NCBI RefSeq assembly: GCF_047496725.1
Contig: NC_132973.1
Location: forward strand, 8,159,233 to 8,223,232
Source of the DNA: Anoplolepis gracilipes
Lineage: Eukaryota > Arthropoda > Insecta > Hymenoptera > Formicidae
Direction: 5' to 3'
Length of the DNA stretch: 64,000 nt
Part shown: positions 13,016-25,930 of the stretch, in pieces
Layout of the letters: every line of letters begins with the position of its first letter
How positions within the stretch are numbered: position 1 is the stretch's first letter
Translations under genes and position numbers: made by a program
The notes under the pieces: generated by a model
The model's input: only the letters and a program-made list of their open reading frames with translations
Told to the model about the DNA's origin: nothing
Databases searched by the model: none

Positions 13016-13914
13016 CGAAAGAACTCTAGTATGCATGTTGCACGATTAAAATGAATAAGAGATGAATCGCGAATTAAAGTCAATTGTTGTATCACAGGTG
13101 ACCGAGCAACTAAAGCCTCGTTGATCACCCGTGGTGAAGCTGTTTGTGTCCTTAAGATTAAACGACCCTGTGGAAGCTGTAAATCTGGTGGGAAAGCTCG
13201 AGGGTGAATGTTTTACAATTACGACTATCACGAAATTCTATATCCACACATACACTATATCTCGACGGCAACTCTGCGCGATAATTTCGAGTTGTCAAGT
13301 GGCGCGAATGTACACGAATGTCGCATGTATGCAATAGTATATGTCGCATATACGCGCGCTCTTTCTCTTTTTAATTGTTCTCTTTTCGTTCGAAAATATT
13401 TCATGTAGAACGTGGCTCGAGAACGTCGGTTTGCTGGAAAAAATGACATCGCCAGAGCGTTACCACACCCTTTTCCGCCCCGACAAAAAAAGAACACCTA
13501 CACGTACACACGTGCACGTGCACACGCATGCAGAAGGTGTGTGCGGGAGTGCGAATTCGCGATCGTTATAATTTGTCTTTTTCTCTCCACTTTTTCACAA
13601 ACTATGCGTTTTTCCTTCGTCGTCTCGCGCCGGCGAGAAATTTCGAAACATTCCACTTAAAAGTGACATCCATGCCAGTGTTACCGCGGGAGAAATATCC
13701 TTCTCACTTTTTCCTTCACGCGAGCCGTCTACTTGTCCTGTATAACGCGGGACAAGTCGGAGCGGAAATTAGAAATCGATTTCTTCGCGAACGTGATTAA
13801 AATTCGATGAAATTTTGTCCGTTGTCGATAGTTTCCGATATAAAAAGTGCGAAACTACATTGACAGAAAATTGCTGGGACAAAACCAGGGCTCCGATGAC
13901 ATATAAAAATAAAC
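12828..13914. other. non-coding stretch between MITE A copy 1 and the foldback element
   Basis: It holds a poly(T) tract at 12984-13011. Short overlapping frames on both strands at 13050-13800 have no recognisable product. Confidence 0.5.
12984..13011. repeat. poly(T) tract, 28 bases
   Basis: An uninterrupted T run. Confidence 0.9.
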
Positions 13915-15459
13915 AATCGATCGTATAAATTGCTTAATATATAATCTGATATTGAGAGATATTACCATAATAATTGATATAAAAAATTATATATTTATGT
14001 TTTGATTCTTTAAAATATATTTTAATATTTGCGCAAGAAAATATATATTTTGTCATAAATTTTATTTTGTTTTATATATCATTTATTTATTGCGCACAAA
14101 TATATTTCAATATTATATAATATGTATTATGCATACTATCTTTACTATTACAATAACAATGGTAACAATTATTAATGCAGCTGCATCAAGATAGAATTTA
14201 TTGTCGCATCGTAACTTGTTTTCGACTTTATATATTTGAAAAATTGAAGTTTACTACGTTTTTCCATTGATGTAGTGTTTTTTTTTCTAACGTTATCTGG
14301 CGTAATATTTTTATCAGCCACAAAATAAATGAAAATTTGGTATCACGCGGTTTAACGTACGAATTAAATGCATCGCATTAACTGTCGACATGCCTACTGC
14401 TTCCGACGGTTATTATCGCGCTAATTACCTGCCCACGCGAATATAAATGTACGCTCGTGATAATCCTATCAGGGTGCGTGAAACGTCGTAGACACCGGTT
14501 ACTATTATTAACCGCTTAAGGAAATGTCGGTAATAGTCGGTAAATGTCGGATAATGCGGAACAATTTCGCCGAAATTGTCCGTATTAAACTTGATTTCAC
14601 ATTCGCACTTACCAACGTAGGTCGACAAGATTTTCTTTGATGAATAAATTGAAATTTATCAGAGTATTTTCTTACTAAAGTTAGATAATTTTCATGCTTT
14701 GCAAAGTGAACGATAACAACATTTTTTCTATCACAGTTCATGAATAATATATCTAATCTTCTTCAGCAAACAACACATTGATTTCACATTATAATACTAG
14801 AAATAGTACAAAATTTGATTTTCTTAATTATAATTTAAACAATCAAAAAATTAAAATAATTTTTTAATATATTAATTATGATTAAAGAATTTTTTATTAT
14901 CCTGAAAGATTATATTGATGTCAAATTTAGTCTGTGAAATCAAGCATAAATCATGCATTTATGAGTTAATCTATAAACAATATGAGTAGAATTTTATCTT
15001 TAGGAATCTAATATGTACGAGCGCATGTCACATCCGATTAATATCAAAGCTCGATCATTTTATAGATTGCATCATTGAAAGTATATTGACTTTAAATTGC
15101 TCGTTATCGCTCATAATCGCTTCTTAATCTTGTTTGATCTACTTCAATTAAAAGGAGAAAATTGCGCGATGATGTCTATAAGAAACAATTTATCTTCGCT
15201 AAATAGAAATTGTTACTATTGTTATTGTAATAGTAAAGATAGTATGCATAATACATATTATACAATATTAGAATATATTTGTGTGCAATAAATAAATGAT
15301 ATAAAACAAAATAAAATTTATGGTAAAATATATATTTTCTTGCGCAAATATTAAAATATATTTTAAAGAATTAAAACATAAATATGTAATTTTTTATATC
15401 AATTATTATGGTAATATCTCAATGTCAGATTATATATTAAGCAATTTATACGATCAATT
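13915..15459. mobile_element. foldback-type element with 250-bp inverted arms
   Basis: The left arm (13915-14170) and right arm (15208-15459) are inverted copies about 250 bp long with only around ten differences by eye, roughly 96% identity. The tips are GATCGTATAAATTGC and GCAATTTATACGATC. The 1.04 kb between the arms is AT-rich and holds only short frames (for example on the minus strand at 14425-14741) with no transposase signature. Long, nearly identical arms around a non-coding core fit a foldback or long-TIR non-autonomous DNA transposon, or an inverted duplication. I could not identify a clear target duplication. Confidence 0.85.
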
Positions 15460-15782
15460 ATCACGGGATTATTTATTTGATTAATACGTTAAACTTTGTC
15501 TTAATTTTTATAAAATATAGATTATAAATAATATAGACGCATGTTTTTTTATATTATAGATTACATAAAAACCTATATTTATATTGGCATATAAATGCGT
15601 GTAATTGCATTTATATAAAGAATAATTTAAGATCGTTATTTTTTTTCAAATGTATGGTTATTTTTTTCCGTTTCGAAATTCTGTTGTAACTTAAAAAATG
15701 GCAAGAATTTTACAAGGAAACTAAAGTACACTCTTGTAGAAAAAAAATCATATAACTTTAATGTGAGATGTGATGAACACTC

Positions 15783-15838
15783 GATTATCGGAAAACGTTT
15801 AACTTTAAAAGCATTCTACAAAACTGTGAGACTTTCGA
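15783..15838 (+). repeat. dispersed repeat fragment (pairs with 6121-6195)
   Basis: GATTATCGGAAAACGTTT, then AGCATTCTACAAAACTG and GAGACTTTCG, in the same order as at 6121-6195. Confidence 0.45.
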
Positions 15839-17500
15839 TATACAACGATTCAGTAGATGGAATTTTAGCGAAAGAAGGGAGGAACTAGCGACAGAGATCC
15901 TTTCGGAATTGGACTCTTTTGACATTGAGCGATGCAATTGAATTTTCTTATCACTTGGCTCGCGGTGCATTGGCCTTTAGCGAATAGCAGACGCTATTTT
16001 GGGCCACGAGAATCGTTTTGTGGAAGTGTGAGGAGGTTTGGAAGTAAAAAAGAACAGTGTCTTCAACAACTCCGCGAAAGAAAAAGAGAGAGAGAGAGAG
16101 AGAGAAAGAGGAAGAAGTGGGTGGGTTTAAGCGAAATTGCTTTTGGTCTGGGCACCTCTTCGAATGTCGCCAACGGGATAGAGACATTTTAGCCGCGTAA
16201 CGAGATTGCAGCTACGTATGTACGAGATACACACGATACGTACAGTTATGTTCCATCCTTTGAGCGGGGCTTGTCGGATGCCGGCACGGATACTTGTGCC
16301 GGCGCGACGAGATTCACCGGAAGTACACACACATGTGCTCCGTATGAAACGTATAACGAACAAATAGATGCTCACCGAAAATACAGCGTGTAAAGAAAAT
16401 ACAGCACGCGAGCACGTTGCTGGTAGCTTGAAATTTTGCTAGTTTAACGCAAAACGACTTCTCTCAAGGGAAGCGATTTATTAAGCGCTGAGAAAGGAAA
16501 AAAATATGCTAATTTCACGATATTTTTTACTATGTTTTTAAAAAGAAGAGATTATGTTTTTAAACAATTCTGCAAATGCATTTGAACATCATGGTTTTGA
16601 AAAAAATTAAAAATATATTTGTTGAAATATTAAAAAAAAAACACATTACAAAAATTAGGAACTGAAAAAGGTATTTAAAATCTAAAATACATCTGTCTAT
16701 TAATTACATTAAAGAAATTATCTCTAAAATGTTTTGCTCCGCAATGTATGTATATTAATTTAATAATGGTATATGTGTGAATATCACGATTAATCCCTCA
16801 TTTTTAAAAATGATCTTGCAACTTGAACAAAAATTTTTTAGGTGTAAAAAATTAACTAAACAGATAAATTATTAGCAAATATTGTGATACTGCATATATT
16901 TTGCACTTAATCAATTTAAATGACAGAGACAGAATTTATATCTGTACTATTAATGTAATTTAGACAGAAAATTTTTCTGTAATGCCTATTTTTAAGGCCT
17001 ATTGTCAAGGACAATTATATTTCTGATTAATATTTGGCAATGGGATCTAAATTTTCTAAATGTATTGCTAGAATATTGCTGCTATAAATTCTATACGTGA
17101 CAAACAATATTTTAACAGATACAAAAAGTAGCGATAAATTTTAATTGAGACATCTAGAAATCTATCTACATTAGCAAAATATTTTTTTTGAGTGCTCTTT
17201 TTTTATAGTTATTTCTAACATTTTGCTTAAATTAGCTATTAATGATAAATAATTGTGATTTCTATAACATTTTTATATATCGTAAAGCAAGAATCTAATA
17301 ATACAGAAATATTTTCTTCTCTTAAAAATTTTCTTTCAAAAGAGAAAGTGTTTTAAAGCGAGGGATACAATTTTTAAGAGAAATTTTGTATCGATTTTAA
17401 TTTTAGATCTGCTTCAGCATCTACAATACATATAACGATTAAATAACGGGATATCTAAAGAGATTAATCAGCAGTGAAACTAGATCTAATTTGCACGGTG

Positions 17501-17551
17501 GCATTTTAGACGCGCACATCCTAATTGTACGCCACGTCGCGTCTAAAATGC
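17501..17551. other. hairpin with perfect 14-bp arms
   Basis: GCATTTTAGACGCG (17501-17514) is perfectly complementary to CGCGTCTAAAATGC (17538-17551), with a 23-base loop. The stem carries two CGs per arm inside AT-rich DNA, so a chance 14-bp match this close is unlikely. It could be a miniature inverted-repeat remnant, a structured RNA or a regulatory palindrome. No known miRNA sequence was recognised. Confidence 0.7.
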
Positions 17552-18536
17552 AATCTACGAAACACTTCTTATCAAAGTAGAAAGACGACACGCTTCCATG
17601 TGTCACAAATACTTACACACACACGTACACATATTACCTACGTTACTCTTATGTAGCTACAGTAAATTACATCGTGCGAGCACTCGCGGAATTCGGCGGA
17701 ATGCCATCGTTCGTGTTCGTCTGTACCTGCAACGATAGAGCGAATAAAGTGCCGGACGTAATAACGTTTCGACATGGTACAGCATACCTGCCCATTGCCT
17801 GCTCTCCCCTTTCCCTCTTCTCCCGACCCCCTGTGCAATTCACCCGCAAAAAGTCAGCAAACGGAACCACGGACCAAATATCTGCAACACGGGAATGTGG
17901 TAGACGAGATAGAGGAGAGAGTGACGGTTGGCTTATAAACGGTGTACCGGAAAATTTTTACATACATGTATATATAGGCAATGTTTTTTGATCTTGTTTG
18001 TGTGCTGGCAACCTGAAATATTCGAAGTGCAGTCGAAGAATTTCTAGAAAAAAAATAAAAATAAAAAATTTAATATCTCTAGTTTGTATTTTTAAAAAAT
18101 AGCCAATGCAAATGTGTGTATTCTTTTTCTTTCTGAATATTATTAATCATACATATATATATGCTGATGTATGATGCGAGAATTAATACAAGAGTAAAAA
18201 TAAAAAAAATTAATTAAATTAGATTAAAATAACATAAAAACAGTCGCATGATATTTTTCAATTAAATATTTCTGCGTATTTGCACCCTACTCGCATTAAC
18301 GGTTATTATTAATATCGTATTCCATGTCACGAATTAATTTTCATACTTGGAAATATCACACACACACACATATATGAATAATATCCTGATAATTTAATCA
18401 ATTTAATGCAGAGAATATCGAAATTCATTTGTAATTCAGATGAATACATCGTCTCATCATCGCGTCGTATAATTGATGCTAAAAATTATAAATTTTTAAA
18501 GCTAAATGCATAATTAAGTTGTTTTCTATAATTGCA

Positions 18537-18598
18537 TAATTATATTAACTTTTTTTTTATTTTACAAAAACAATTATATTAACTTTTTTTTTTACAAA
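18537..18598 (+). repeat. short tandem duplication
   Basis: AATTATATTAACTTTTTTTT followed by a TTACAAAA-type end occurs twice in a row with a slight T-length difference. Confidence 0.6.
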
Positions 18599-19798
18599 AT
18601 TTCTTTCGAAAAGTAAAAAGAATTAAAGCACCCTTCGCCGCATTATATTTTACCTAACTTCACCCTACACCCTTTTCGCGTCTCCTTTAATCCATCATTG
18701 CTGTTCGACGTGAGGCAAATTATGTTTAAATACAATGTGTCGCTCTTGGAGGAGGGTGACGCTAACGCAGCCAATAACCGAGCGCGACGATAACAAAGCG
18801 AGATGAGCGTGTCGATATTTCGGAGCAGCGTTCCAGTATATACGTCGATGTATACCGATAATATATTGATAGATTGATATTCTCGCGCACGACCTCGAAT
18901 ATTCGACGAAGCTCAAGGGAGCGTGCACGGGTTGTCGCACGCGGATGATACCCGTATATTTTATGCACTATCGCGTGTATACTCCATTTCATTCGTTTCC
19001 TGGACAGGGCGAGCTGTCTCTGATCGATGAGAGGCGTGTCGTGTCGTACGCTTTCCATCTTTACTTGCAGTCTTGCTTCAGATACGAGCAGCAGGTTTTA
19101 TATACATATATACATGATCATCTCTTTCATCTTTCAACTTGTACTGTTGTCTGTTTGCTTCTTCTCGCAAACTTTCGTAACCGTTTTGTAACCTTTCAAG
19201 AACATCGTATAAAAATTTCGGATAAGCATCGTATTTTTTTTTTTTTTTATTTAGTTCGGTCAAATATATATTTATTTAAAAAAAAAATTAGTTTTTAAAG
19301 TATCCAGTTTTTCGCATTTTAATATTATGATATTTCTTTAATTCAGTATTTTGATATTTAATTTAATATAATATTACATATATATATAAATATATATATA
19401 CAAAATTAATTCTAATTCTTTATATGCATACATTTATATATTTTGTTATAATAATCTTGAGTAATTCTATTTAAAAATGCAAAAATGACGAAATTATGAG
19501 ATTAAAAAAAACTATCAAAATTACATACAGTCATAAAAGCTATATCTTTGACATTTAAAAAGAAAAATAATTTTTTATTTATTTCATAATTTGTTTATTA
19601 ATAATATTGTTAGTTTTTTAATGGTTATTTAAAAATAGAAACCGTACAAACATACATATATACGTGTTATTTCTAAAATGCCAGAAGTCATATAAAAAGT
19701 AACACGCTTTTAGGAAAAGAAATGAATGGAAAAGGTTTGAATAGAAGAACGTTTAGGGATCACAGATGAATAGGAAAACATATATTTATGTGTAATAA

Positions 19799-20116
19799 CT
19801 AGGGATAGAATTGCCTCGATATTAAAAATAAGGGTTCTTCTAGCAGTTTTTGTCTACCCATCAAGAATCGGGTTTTTTTCGGATCCAAGTTCAGGCTCCC
19901 GAGATGTTCGAACATCGCTAAAGTTCGTAAGACAGGGATCGGGTGGCTGATTGCAGGTGCTGAGGAGAACATGATGCTGTAAGAGCACACAAGTTTGGAG
20001 ACAAGTTGAGAACAACTGGGAACAAGATGGATGTACGGAAGGTAACTCGATGTGATCGATGAGATCCATAGAAGAGTTCCAGGTACGGCGTAATAAAAAG
20101 GAGGACTTATTCTGAC
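19799..20116 (-). CDS. exon-like open frame after a good acceptor, unrecognised
   Basis: On the minus strand, a pyrimidine-rich stretch ending TTTGTTATTTACAG at 20117 is followed by a frame open for 105 codons up to TAG at 19799. The translation is hydrophobic near its start (includes SYLPYIHLVP) and more polar at its end (includes NLDPKKTRFLMGRQ). The block is richer in GC than its surroundings. Two other frames are also open across much of it, including another minus-strand frame of 151 residues, so the coding frame is uncertain. No family was recognised. It could be a terminal exon, an eroded gene fragment or chance. Confidence 0.22.
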   Translation of the reverse strand, partial: VRISPPFYYAVPGTLLWISSITSSYLPYIHLVPSCSQLVSKLVCSYSIMFSSAPAISHPIPVLRTLAMFEHLGSLNLDPKKTRFLMGRQKLLEEPLFLISRQFYP

Positions 20117-22538
20117 CTGTAAATAACAAATTAATGGTAGACGAGTGCGTTAACAGAACGCTGGCTAATTTATCACGACGGTTGGCAATGAGAATAAAAA
20201 AAAAAAAAAAAGGACAAAACGCGTGAATGAGAAGAATGAAGAGGAGAGAAAGAAAGAGAGAATGGAACGTGAAACTAACGAACGTGTAACTACGCACCAA
20301 GAGAAACAAGATACGATTTCCGCTTTCTATTATAATTGTATAGGTCTCTTGGTTCCGTTTTTTTCCCCGTTTTTTAGTTGTATTAATTTAAATGACAGTT
20401 CTTTTAAACATATAATATACCGATCGAAAGATTGCGAAAATATATATTAATTAAATCGATTATTTAAAAAAAGAGAGAGAGAGAGAGAGAATAATCATTA
20501 AAAAAAATTCATTAAAATATAAAAGATTGAAAAAAGTCTTAAAACTCTTAACATCATCGTTACGTATAAAATGTTGTTTTAATATTAACAAGTATAAAAG
20601 ATTTTCACAAGTATAAAAAGTTTAGAGTTTCACGAGAGAAGAAAATATCCATAAAATAAAGCCTTTCGCACAATGTTCCAACCGTCTTGATAGATTGAAC
20701 TTCAGCGACGATCAAGGAAGAACAAGCGTATTGATCGGGAACAACCGGGAAATGAGGAAATTTTTCAATTCTGCTCGCGCGTAGCAATTGTGAAATAGTC
20801 TTGATCGCAGGGTTGAAGTTTGCGAAATTTCGATCGTGATACGCGAGAATAGAATGCGCGTTCCTTCTGCGCGCATGGGACCCGATAAACTTGAGTTTAT
20901 CGAACCTTTTCGGATTCTTCCTTGTCGAACGCGCTCCCGTGACTCGAAAACTCGACGAAAGTTTCTCCCGAACTATCGCGTGCCATTCCCTCTTCTCGGT
21001 GACCGAGTTTGCATTTGAATTTGCGCTTTGGTCCGATCGTCGGAACTGATATTTACTATTGGAACAGGAATTATGCATTTAGAAAGGTATTTAATCGAAG
21101 GATTTCCCAATTAATAAGATACGATTTCACACGGTTTCACGGACGTGTGGTGAGAAATATTTTCAGACCAAAAACTTTGAGAAAACTGTGCAGACTTGCA
21201 GATGAATGCATCGAAAATTCAAAAGTGAGAAATATTTTCATGGTTAATATGTGATCAATTTTACTTACATAAAAATTTCATGCAACGCGATTTTCATTTA
21301 AAAGAAAAATTAAACGTCAAAAATTATAATAATAGCTTCTTTTGATGTTGCAAACTCGCTTGAATAAATTAATCTCTTTAGAGATTATCTGAGATATTTT
21401 TTCTTAAGAGGAGGATCATCGTTAATGTCAGACAGGAGATTTTTGTGTTACAAGTTTTCAGAGCGTAGAAAATACGCTGAGCATTCTCATAGTATTCGGT
21501 TAATGTGGTATAAAAGGATTTAATGACCTATCGAGCAGCGCGATGTATGCTTTACGGTTTTTGATCAAGATGATGGAGAAATTTCGAGGATTAGGGATAA
21601 GATTGATGTGGAAAAATTGTCTCACCTCTTGAAAGAATATGATAGAGAAATGGGAAATTGAGATTATAATTTTATGATTATAAGGGAATGGAAATGAATT
21701 TTAAGAATTACGCTTTAAGGAGCGCAAACAATAAAACGTTATTCTTTATTTAGATTCAAGTGAGCTTTGCTTGATTACACTTTTTAATTTGAAAACAAAA
21801 ATATCTTGCGTTACAAATTAAATGTTATAAACTAAAAACAAGATAAATAAGACATCTTCAAGACTAAAGAAAAAGATTTGTTGCTTGAAATTAAAGAGCT
21901 TATGTTTAAATGATTTCAAGTCTATAGTTTCTACGAGAAATAAAAGAGAAATTAATAGAATTAAAAAAAAAAAACAATATATATATATATATATATATAA
22001 GTATAAAATATAATTAAAAGAATAATTAATACATGTATAACATCTATAATTATTATGTTAATATAATATGTAGGTATAAATAGGTATAAAAGATATAAAA
22101 GATATAAAAATATAGATTTAAGAGAGTTTAAGAGTAAGGTCTTTTAGTTGATTAAAGTATCAAATGAAAAATAGCCTTCTCGTGTATGGGACACTTTTTT
22201 TGATCGATTAATCTCAAAACTCAAAGTACTTTGGCCAAATTTCTATCTTTCTCAAGTTGTCGGTCGAGGCCGGCGATTTTTCATGTAGCAAACAAACTTG
22301 GCGCATCTCGCGTCACTGGTGTATTTTGACGTCACGCCAAACCGAATGATATTAATGGCAATTCGCAGCTCACGGATAAGGACCGCTTTTGATTAATCGC
22401 GACTATCCACCGCGAGAACTTCCGCCGTTGGAAAAAGTTTTAAGCTGATTTATCGTTCTCTGTCGGACAGGAGCATTCCGCGATTTAAGGAACTGGAAAT
22501 TTCTTTACTTCTCTATCCGGTAAACTGGATACATCAAT

Positions 22539-22556
22539 ATACAAGGTGTTCCAAAT
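22539..22556 (+). repeat. TATACAAGGTGTTCC element end
   Basis: TATACAAGGTGTTCCAAA resembles the TATACAGGGTGT motif seen elsewhere in the window. A partner end was not found. Confidence 0.3.
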
Positions 22557-23278
22557 ATTTTCTTTAATTTACGGATTCTTTGACAAATTTATCTTTTAGC
22601 TATCGTAGGGAAATGTTATGCAAAGAAGCGTTTCGAAACTTGACGAACAAAATTTCTTCTCTTTCGAGAACGTTTTGAAATTTGAAATAGATTCTTTGAT
22701 TGAATTTCGAAAATTAATCAAAGGATAAATTTATTCATTTTTTTTTTTTTTTTAAATTCGTATGAAGGAGCTTATTTGTTTCTCCATAGAAATTCAACTT
22801 TCAAGATTTCATCTGCATTAACGGGATAATATTTCGATATTATCCGTTCAATTCTCGAAATAAAGGTAAAAGATGAATACTAATATGATATAGCGTGAAA
22901 TTTGTTTGATTTTCTATGCCGATGGAGCGTATATATCCCGCGGCAAACCAGCCGCCTAAAGCTGCTTAAAGGATTTTCACGCGGTTTCACGCATAGATAA
23001 TTCACAGGCACTCTATTGGATCGGTTCGAAATAATAGTAGCGGTCATTGCAAGTCCGCAAATTCATTAACACAAGTGGTCATCTTGTCATACGGTCGACG
23101 CGACTTTTATTAACAAGATAATTTCTTTTTTTTTTTTTTTTTTTTTATTTTCTTTTTTATGTGAATATCGTCATTTGTATCAACATATTTTTAAAAATAT
23201 GTCATAATTTACATATTGTCATCGCGTTTTTTATAACGAGGTGCTGCAACTTCTTTTTCACAATTTTTTTTTCCTTTC

Positions 23279-23304
23279 AAAAAAAAAAAAAAAAAAAAAA
23301 AAAA
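23279..23304. repeat. poly(A) tract, 26 bases
   Basis: An uninterrupted A run directly after a T-rich/CTTTC segment. Confidence 0.9.
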
Positions 23305-24604
23305 GAATATCGCTTTTATTATCTTTTCCACAAGGTATCGTAAAGTTGTATTACAGACGAATTTAATAGATTCAGAAGTTATATACCGCTTGATTAGCGA
23401 TTCAACAAGATGCGACGTGAAATTCTGTCCTTCTGCACGAAAGAGAAACAAAGTTTAGCTTGCAAATAAGTTCGGTAAGCCTGCTTGGTCTTACGCGACG
23501 TTGCTGGAAAATTACTTCTTCCAACGAGGTTTCATCCTTAAAGTACTCTAGAGTAACGTACATCATTAAAATTTATCTAGAAACATGTGATAATAATTTT
23601 GAATTTTCCGGTTTATTCTATCTCTCTTCTTACATATGTTTGCGACACTTTTAAGTCTTTTGACTCTTTTTAAGACTACTAAATTATTAGTGGAAAAAAA
23701 TTTCTTAAAAAAAACGAATATTCCTCGTTTTAGGTTGCAACATTTTGCGAAAGATACTTATATGTCAGTTTTCATGTATCGTTAACATTAGCGTTTTGGA
23801 AACTGCGATGAAATTTCCAGAGTTTAATGCCTTACGGCTGGAATCTAAATTTTTCGTAAACTCCCGATACACAATCGTGTCGCGCTACACGATAATGCTT
23901 TCGGTCGATTCAATGATTCGCAAACAATGATATCGCTCTATCTACCGTAGCGTAAGCCAGCATCCGCTGGCGCCAATGCATTATGCATGAATCCCCGACC
24001 AGGGAATGGCATCGTGAAAGGGTTGCTCTTTGCGCACGATGGATTACTTATATGAGCGCAAAATATATTCAAATAAAAATCTTTTGAAAACGCGTCGAAA
24101 GCAATCCGTGAGAAATAAAAGAAAGAGGACAACAGCAAGAGAGAAAAAGTGTAACACAAAAGAAGGAAATTGGAAAAAATAAAAAGGAAAAAGAATATAA
24201 AAAGAGGAAAGGTTAGTAAAAGGCGGAAATAAAAGAGCAAGTATAGTATAGAAGAGTAAAGAAACTACAGAGAGTAACACGAGGAAATAATGAGAGACAA
24301 ATGAGAGAGATTGAGGAGATGCAGAGCTTTTAATAATAACCATCTTTCGTGACGATCAAAAGAAAGAAACAATTAAATAAAGCGCGTTACAAGAAATAAG
24401 ACGACGAACGGTATAAAAATTAATTTTTCTTAAGAAAAAAATCGATTCCAAATTGAATAGAAAACAGGTCTACTCCCTGGAAAAATATGGAAAACCAGGA
24501 ATATTTAGGAATATATTTTTATCTGCAAAAATTAGGGAAGTCTCGTGGAATTTTATTGAGATTCGGGAAATTTTTTTCGAAAATTCTTTTTTTTTTGTGT
24601 GAAA

Positions 24605-25006
24605 CCAGGGTGTATACTCCTGGGAAAAATCTGGAAAACCTGGTATTCTCAGGGAATTTTATTATACCTTGAAAAATCATGGAATTCTCATGGAATTTCG
24701 TTAGGATTCTGGGAATTTAAAAAAATGTCAAAGAAGTACTTAATTTAAAAATTCTTTATAAAAATTTAAAATATTTTAAGTTTAAAATCTGCTTAAAATA
24801 TATATTTTTTTGTTTATATCTGTATAAAATTGTTTAAAATATATGTTTTTTGTTTATATCAAAAAATGATACGCTAAAATAAATAAGCTTATTTTAAAAT
24901 TGCATCTAAAAATATTTTAATTTGATCTGGAATTTTGAACAAAAATACCTGGAAGATCTTGGCATTTTCAGGGAATTTTTTTACAGAATTTGAGTATACA
25001 CCCTGG
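24605..25006 (+). mobile_element. inner MITE with perfect 15-bp terminal inverted repeats
   Basis: CCAGGGTGTATACTC at the left border is the exact reverse complement of GAGTATACACCCTGG at the right border, 402 bp apart. Just inside lie related GGAAAA/AGGGAATTTT motifs at both ends, so the subterminal regions are symmetrical too. AAA flanks both borders, but a definite target duplication cannot be set. It sits inside a related, older-looking element. No transposase frame is present. Confidence 0.8.
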
Positions 25007-25380
25007 AAACTGGCGTCTCACTTGTAGAAACTCATTAATTGTTGAGAGTATTGGCTTTATTTTTAATAAAGTATTTTTCTAGAATTCTTGATAAAATTAA
25101 ATAAATAGGTCTGATTATTAAACAAAAAAAATGGCTCGAGACACCCTCAGATGTCAAGTTTACTGCTTGCTTTGTTTATTGACGATTTTTTTGGCATTTC
25201 TTATCAGATTTTAAGCACTTGATAATGCTGCAATATTTCTACAAAAAGTTTTATGCGTAAAAATGATATTAAGAATATTAGATTAGATAATTATATAAAT
25301 TAGATCGCTCGAGATATTGAACGTAAATGAGATTCATGTTATACTGGCGTTTCGATATCTTAATTTTTTAAATAAATATT

Positions 25381-25930
25381 CTAATAATTTTTACGCATAT
25401 CTAGAACTTTGTTCAGTAAGTAAGTGATTGCAGAACGACACAAAATCTCATTTAAAGTCGATAGAACATTCGAGATATAAGCAGCGTCTCATCTCATAAT
25501 CAGTACTTGTATGTTTGGTATTTCTAATTTGTTTACTAAAAATATTGTAATAATTTTTACGCATAGAAATCTCTGGAAATTAAAAATGATTATAGGCTGA
25601 TATGAAATCTCATTAAAGTCGATAGAACTATCGAAATACGACCAATGTCTCATCTCGATATTTATATGTTTGGCATTTCGAGCGATCTCTACTCTGTAAT
25701 TTGTTAATAAATATTCTAATAATTTTGATATATATAGATCTCTCTCTTTTCCTCTCTGAAAATTAAAAGTAAATGCAGAATAACACAAAATCTCATTAAT
25801 CGATAGAATTATCGAAATATGATTAGCATTTAATTTGACAATTTAATTTGTTTAATTAACATTCTAATAATTTTTACGCATATATGTATATAGAACTTTT
25901 TTGTGTAACTATTGTAAAACTGTTAAGCGT
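25381..25930 (+). repeat. degenerate tandem array, unit about 150-170 bp
   Basis: The block CTAATAATTTTTACGCATA and its variants recur at 25381, 25547, 25716 and 25864, giving spacings of about 166, 169 and 148 bp. Between them is a second shared block with AAAATCTCATT, TCGATAGAA and a CGAAATA/CGAGATA motif. An inverted partial copy of the first block (TATGCGTAAAAATGATATT) precedes the array near 25253. Confidence 0.75.

Larger units (their letters stand above)
15460..19798. other. AT-rich non-coding stretch
   Basis: No gene is recognised. It contains a short (GA)n run near 16087-16106, a perfect-arm hairpin at 17501-17551, a small tandem duplication at 18537-18598 and (TA)-rich patches near 19380. 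A 105-residue forward frame at 17674-17991 has no recognisable product. Confidence 0.5.
20117..24464. other. AT-rich non-coding stretch
   Basis: No gene is recognised. A 157-residue minus frame at 20605-21078 is the longest here and has no recognisable motif. Also present are a (TA)n run at 21977-21999, a CRE-like palindrome TGACGTCA at 22327-22334, a T run near 23128-23146 and an A26 tract at 23279-23304. Confidence 0.5.

Noticed and set aside
18930..18950. GCGGATGAT reading as A-D-D, like a reverse transcriptase active-site motif
   Set aside because: The flanking residues do not fit the family and no neighbouring reverse transcriptase motifs are present.
20605..21078. 157-residue minus frame
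   Set aside because: No recognisable motif, no promoter or splice context, and a shorter frame is open on the other strand.
22327..22334. CRE-like TGACGTCA (also at 51078-51085)
   Set aside because: An 8-base palindrome is expected at about this frequency in 64 kb and no promoter context is visible.
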